Positions 62,079 through 64,000 of a DNA stretch of 64,000 nucleotides are shown piece after piece. The position numbers were made by a program, and so were the translations under genes. Numbering within the stretch: the stretch's first letter is position 1; each line of letters opens with the position of its first letter. Under the pieces are notes generated by a model, which was not told the DNA's origin, searched no databases, and saw only the letters and a list, made by a program, of their open reading frames with translations. Origin of the DNA: Albibacterium sp963696875 (GTDB taxonomy: Bacteria; Bacteroidota; Bacteroidia; Sphingobacteriales; Sphingobacteriaceae); the NCBI GenBank assembly GCA_963696875.1, contig CAVOLQ010000003.1, positions 62,001 to 126,000 of the forward strand. Direction: 5' to 3'.

Positions 62079-62426
62079 ATGGGAAATAAGGAAATATTAT
62101 TAAAAGCGAATAACGCTCTTGCTGAGAGCGATAATGAAGGTTTTTTGGCGTTTTGTACCGAAGACACAAGATGGATATTATTGGGTGATACCATTTTGGA
62201 CGGAAAAGAGGCTGTTAGAGAGTGGATGGCCAAAAATTATATAGAGCCTCCAAAATTCGATGTAAAAAATTTAATTGCGGAAAACGATTATGTTATAGCA
62301 ACTGGTGAAATCAAGATAGTAGACGTAGATAGGAAAACGAGGAATTACAGTTACTGCGATTTATGGCGCTTCCGTGACGGAAAAATGTCAGAGCTAGAGG
62401 CTTTTGTAATCGAAACTGTGTATTAA
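62079..62426 (+). CDS. SnoaL-like / NTF2-like family protein
   Basis: The 115-residue alpha+beta barrel shows the NTF2-like pattern: ALAESDNEGFLAFCTEDTRW, VRETIL-type hydrophobic strands (ILLGDTILDGKEAVREWMAK), and a closing YCDLWRFRDGKMSELEAFVI. Such proteins are small isomerases, hydrolases or binding proteins; function unknown. It begins a run of closely spaced plus-strand genes (23-base gap to the next). Confidence 0.88.
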   Translation: MGNKEILLKANNALAESDNEGFLAFCTEDTRWILLGDTILDGKEAVREWMAKNYIEPPKFDVKNLIAENDYVIATGEIKIVDVDRKTRNYSYCDLWRFRDGKMSELEAFVIETVY

Positions 62427-62449
62427 GAACCAACTTCAAATGAAATATT

Positions 62450-62656
62450 ATGGAAAAGCAGGAATATCAAAACGGAGAAATTGCAATTGTTTGGCAACCT
62501 AAATTATGCATTCATGCAGGAGTATGCGTAAGGACTTTATCAAAGGTGTATGATCCCAAAGGCCGGCCTTGGATAAAAGCTGAGAATGCGACTACACGGG
62601 AACTCAGGGATCAGATTGCCAAATGCCCATCAGGAGCACTAAGTATAAAAGAATAA
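62450..62656 (+). CDS. YjdI-like (4Fe-4S) mono-cluster protein
   Basis: The 68-residue protein has cysteines in KLCIHAGVCVRTL and a third in AKCPSGALSI, the pattern of single-cluster ferredoxin-like proteins of the YjdI family. In many bacteria this gene is paired with a YjdJ-like acetyltransferase, exactly as here. It is likely an electron carrier or sensor in stress metabolism; direct evidence is lacking. Confidence 0.9.
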   Translation: MEKQEYQNGEIAIVWQPKLCIHAGVCVRTLSKVYDPKGRPWIKAENATTRELRDQIAKCPSGALSIKE

Positions 62657-62671
62657 TTGAATCAACAAATA

Positions 62672-62995
62672 ATGATCATGGAAAATACAAGGGTAGTTTT
62701 TAAAGACGGTAGTATTAATGGTGAAGTACAACTGTTTTCAGAGGGGAAAATAGCAGGAAAGATGGAGATTTCGGTTGAAGAAAGAAAGCTTAGGGTCTTT
62801 CATACAGAAATATATTCTGAGTACGAAGGAAGAGGTTTTGCAAAACAACTGCTGAATGAGTTGGTGAGTTATGCTAAGGAGAATAATTTAAGAATCATAC
62901 CGCGATGCCCTTATGTTCTGGCTCAATTCAAAAGTCATCCGGAGGAATACGCAGATGTCTGGTTAAACAAGAGCTTAACTAATATTCTGAAATGA
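62672..62995 (+). CDS. YjdJ-like short GNAT acetyltransferase
   Basis: The protein has 107 residues from the ATG at 62672; a second ATG at 62678 is equally possible and a TTG at 62657 is unlikely. The compact GNAT fold has the acyl-CoA segment YSEYEGRGFAKQLLNELVSY and the C-terminal RIIPRCPYVLAQFKSHPEE, typical of YjdJ-type Gcn5-related proteins. It pairs with the YjdI-like gene upstream, and its stop overlaps the OsmC start (ATGA). Confidence 0.9.
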   Translation: MIMENTRVVFKDGSINGEVQLFSEGKIAGKMEISVEERKLRVFHTEIYSEYEGRGFAKQLLNELVSYAKENNLRIIPRCPYVLAQFKSHPEEYADVWLNKSLTNILK

Positions 62996-63405
62996 AGTAT
63001 ATGTTAGAAAAGCCTGTAAAAGGTACAATTGGACTCCAGAAATTCAGGTCGGCTATTCATTGGAGAAATGGTGTATTAATTATCGATGAACCTGAAAAAA
63101 TAGGAGGAAAAGATTTGGGGCCAGACCCTTTCACTCTTTTGCTGTCTTCTTTGGTTGGATGTACATTGGCCACTCTTAGGATGTACATTGATCATAAAGA
63201 CTTGGCCATTTCAGATATACAAGTGGAGGCTAATATTTTCTATAAAATAGAAAATAAAGCAACAGTCGCATACATTGAGCGAACAATCGAATTTCCAGAC
63301 CAACAGGATCCGGGATTACAAGAGCGATTATTAAAAGTTGCGGAAAGTTGTCCAATATCGAAATTACTTAAAGGCAACATCAACATCTCAACAGCATTAA
63401 TATAG
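62992..63405 (+). CDS. OsmC/Ohr family peroxiredoxin-like protein
   Basis: The 137-residue protein has the two reactive cysteines of the family: LLSSLVGCTLATLRMY (about 42-57) and VAESCPISKLLKG near the C-terminus. It probably reduces organic hydroperoxides or acts as a general stress protein. The start overlaps the stop of the acetyltransferase gene by 4 bases, so translation is coupled. Confidence 0.94.
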   Translation: MKYMLEKPVKGTIGLQKFRSAIHWRNGVLIIDEPEKIGGKDLGPDPFTLLLSSLVGCTLATLRMYIDHKDLAISDIQVEANIFYKIENKATVAYIERTIEFPDQQDPGLQERLLKVAESCPISKLLKGNINISTALI

Positions 63406-63434
63406 AGTTTTAATAATCTTAAAAAAACAAGAAT

Positions 63435-64000
63435 ATGCTTGATATTATTATAGAGGCAAGACGTGCTGAAATTTCCGCAGGTTTTGCAGTGAAACGAATC
63501 CTTCCTTATCAGCTCCGCAGAATGGTGGGACCGTTTATTTTCATGGATCACGGCGGTCCGTTAAATATACCTAAAGGATCTGCGAGTGCTCTTGATGTAT
63601 TACCACATCCACATATCGGCTTATCCACAGTAAGCTATTTATTCAGCGGCAAAGTGACTCATAGAGATAGTTTGGGAGTGGAGCTGGAGATAAAACCGGG
63701 TGAGGTAAATTGGATGACGGCCGGGAAAGGTATTACACATAGTGAACGCTTTGAAGATCCAGCGATGTTGGCGGGAGGCGAACTGGAAATGATACAAACT
63801 TGGGTAGCACTTCCTGAAAAGGATGAAGAAAGTGAACCGTCTTTTATGAATTATAAGCCAGAGCAGTTACCTGTTTTTACGGATACCGGGGTATGGATGC
63901 GTTTAATTGCTGGAGATGCTTATGGCTTGAAAAGTAAGGTCAAGACACATTCTCCCTTGTTCTATGTGCATGTCATATTGGAGCTGGGGGCACGTTTCGG
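63435..64000 (+). CDS. Pirin family protein, C-terminus outside the window
   Basis: About 188 N-terminal residues are visible before the window ends. The cupin metal motif is PHPHIGLSTVSYLFSGKVTH (His, His, His) with GKGITHSER following. Pirins are iron-binding cupins; bacterial ones can oxidise quercetin or modulate redox pathways. It begins 29 bases after the OsmC gene and so belongs to the same stress-gene run. Confidence 0.94.
   Translation, partial: MLDIIIEARRAEISAGFAVKRILPYQLRRMVGPFIFMDHGGPLNIPKGSASALDVLPHPHIGLSTVSYLFSGKVTHRDSLGVELEIKPGEVNWMTAGKGITHSERFEDPAMLAGGELEMIQTWVALPEKDEESEPSFMNYKPEQLPVFTDTGVWMRLIAGDAYGLKSKVKTHSPLFYVHVILELGARF

Overview
The window looks like a chromosomal segment of a Bacteroidota bacterium, most likely in the Sphingobacteriales (Sphingobacterium/Pedobacter/Olivibacter-like). 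The evidence is the AT-rich sequence, many -7 boxes of the form TAnnTTTG, and typical family content: DUF5686, a TonB-plug protein without a barrel, DUF1080, paired POT peptide transporters, and HD-PycTM next to ppk1. Genus-level placement is inference.

Left part (1-32.6 kb) is mostly intact, conserved-looking chromosome. It starts with a truncated outer-membrane beta-barrel gene and a DUF5686 protein. A tolC-acrA-acrB type RND efflux operon follows (3.6-9.3 kb, minus strand), with a divergent AraC-family regulator. The upstream regions of the efflux operon and of the beta-barrel gene share a collinear block of about 100 bp, which suggests one regulon. Next on the plus strand come a plug-domain protein, a metallo-beta-lactamase-fold hydrolase, a two-domain DUF1080 lipoprotein and a complete glycerol operon (glpD-glpK-glpF). 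The minus strand then carries a GNAT-nitrilase fusion, ruvB, a dolichol-phosphate-mannose-synthase-like transferase, two POT transporters, a DPP-IV-like S9 peptidase and a thiolase. A 7TM-HD phosphodiesterase (PgpH type) and an acetyltransferase close this part.

Middle part (32.7-46.0 kb) starts at tRNA-Ser(GCU) and tRNA-Pro(UGG). The tRNA-Pro 3' end is repeated twice more in a 121-bp tandem repeat. Beyond it lies a decayed accessory island: a frameshifted serine recombinase, an internally deleted tyrosine integrase, fragments resembling DUF1016, DUF1896, IS481-type transposase, VOC, Crp/Fnr, AraC and HigA genes, and two copies of a roughly 145-bp structured repeat. Among the debris sit intact small modules: Crp plus cupin, two paralogous WYL-regulator modules each followed by the same palindromic operator at the same distance from a -7 box, an S41 peptidase, and an FMN reductase.

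Right part (46.0-56.1 kb) is a five-gene run on the plus strand: HD phosphohydrolase fused to a Pycsar-effector-type membrane domain, polyphosphate kinase ppk1, an SdiA-regulated-like lipoprotein, a 1199-residue metallophosphoesterase/kinase-like/outer-membrane-barrel fusion, and a 781-residue GAF-like protein with a cyclase-like DIxxST motif. This is the best candidate for an incompletely described signalling or phosphate system.

The end (56.3-64 kb) is a stress/redox region: a CDGSH protein, two SDR oxidoreductases, three Crp/Fnr paralogues, and a plus-strand series of isochorismatase-like hydrolase, NTF2-like protein, YjdI-like ferredoxin-type protein, YjdJ-like acetyltransferase, OsmC and pirin (cut by the window end). 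One Crp/Fnr gene and the hydrolase gene share a long inverted-repeat operator at matching distance from their promoters.
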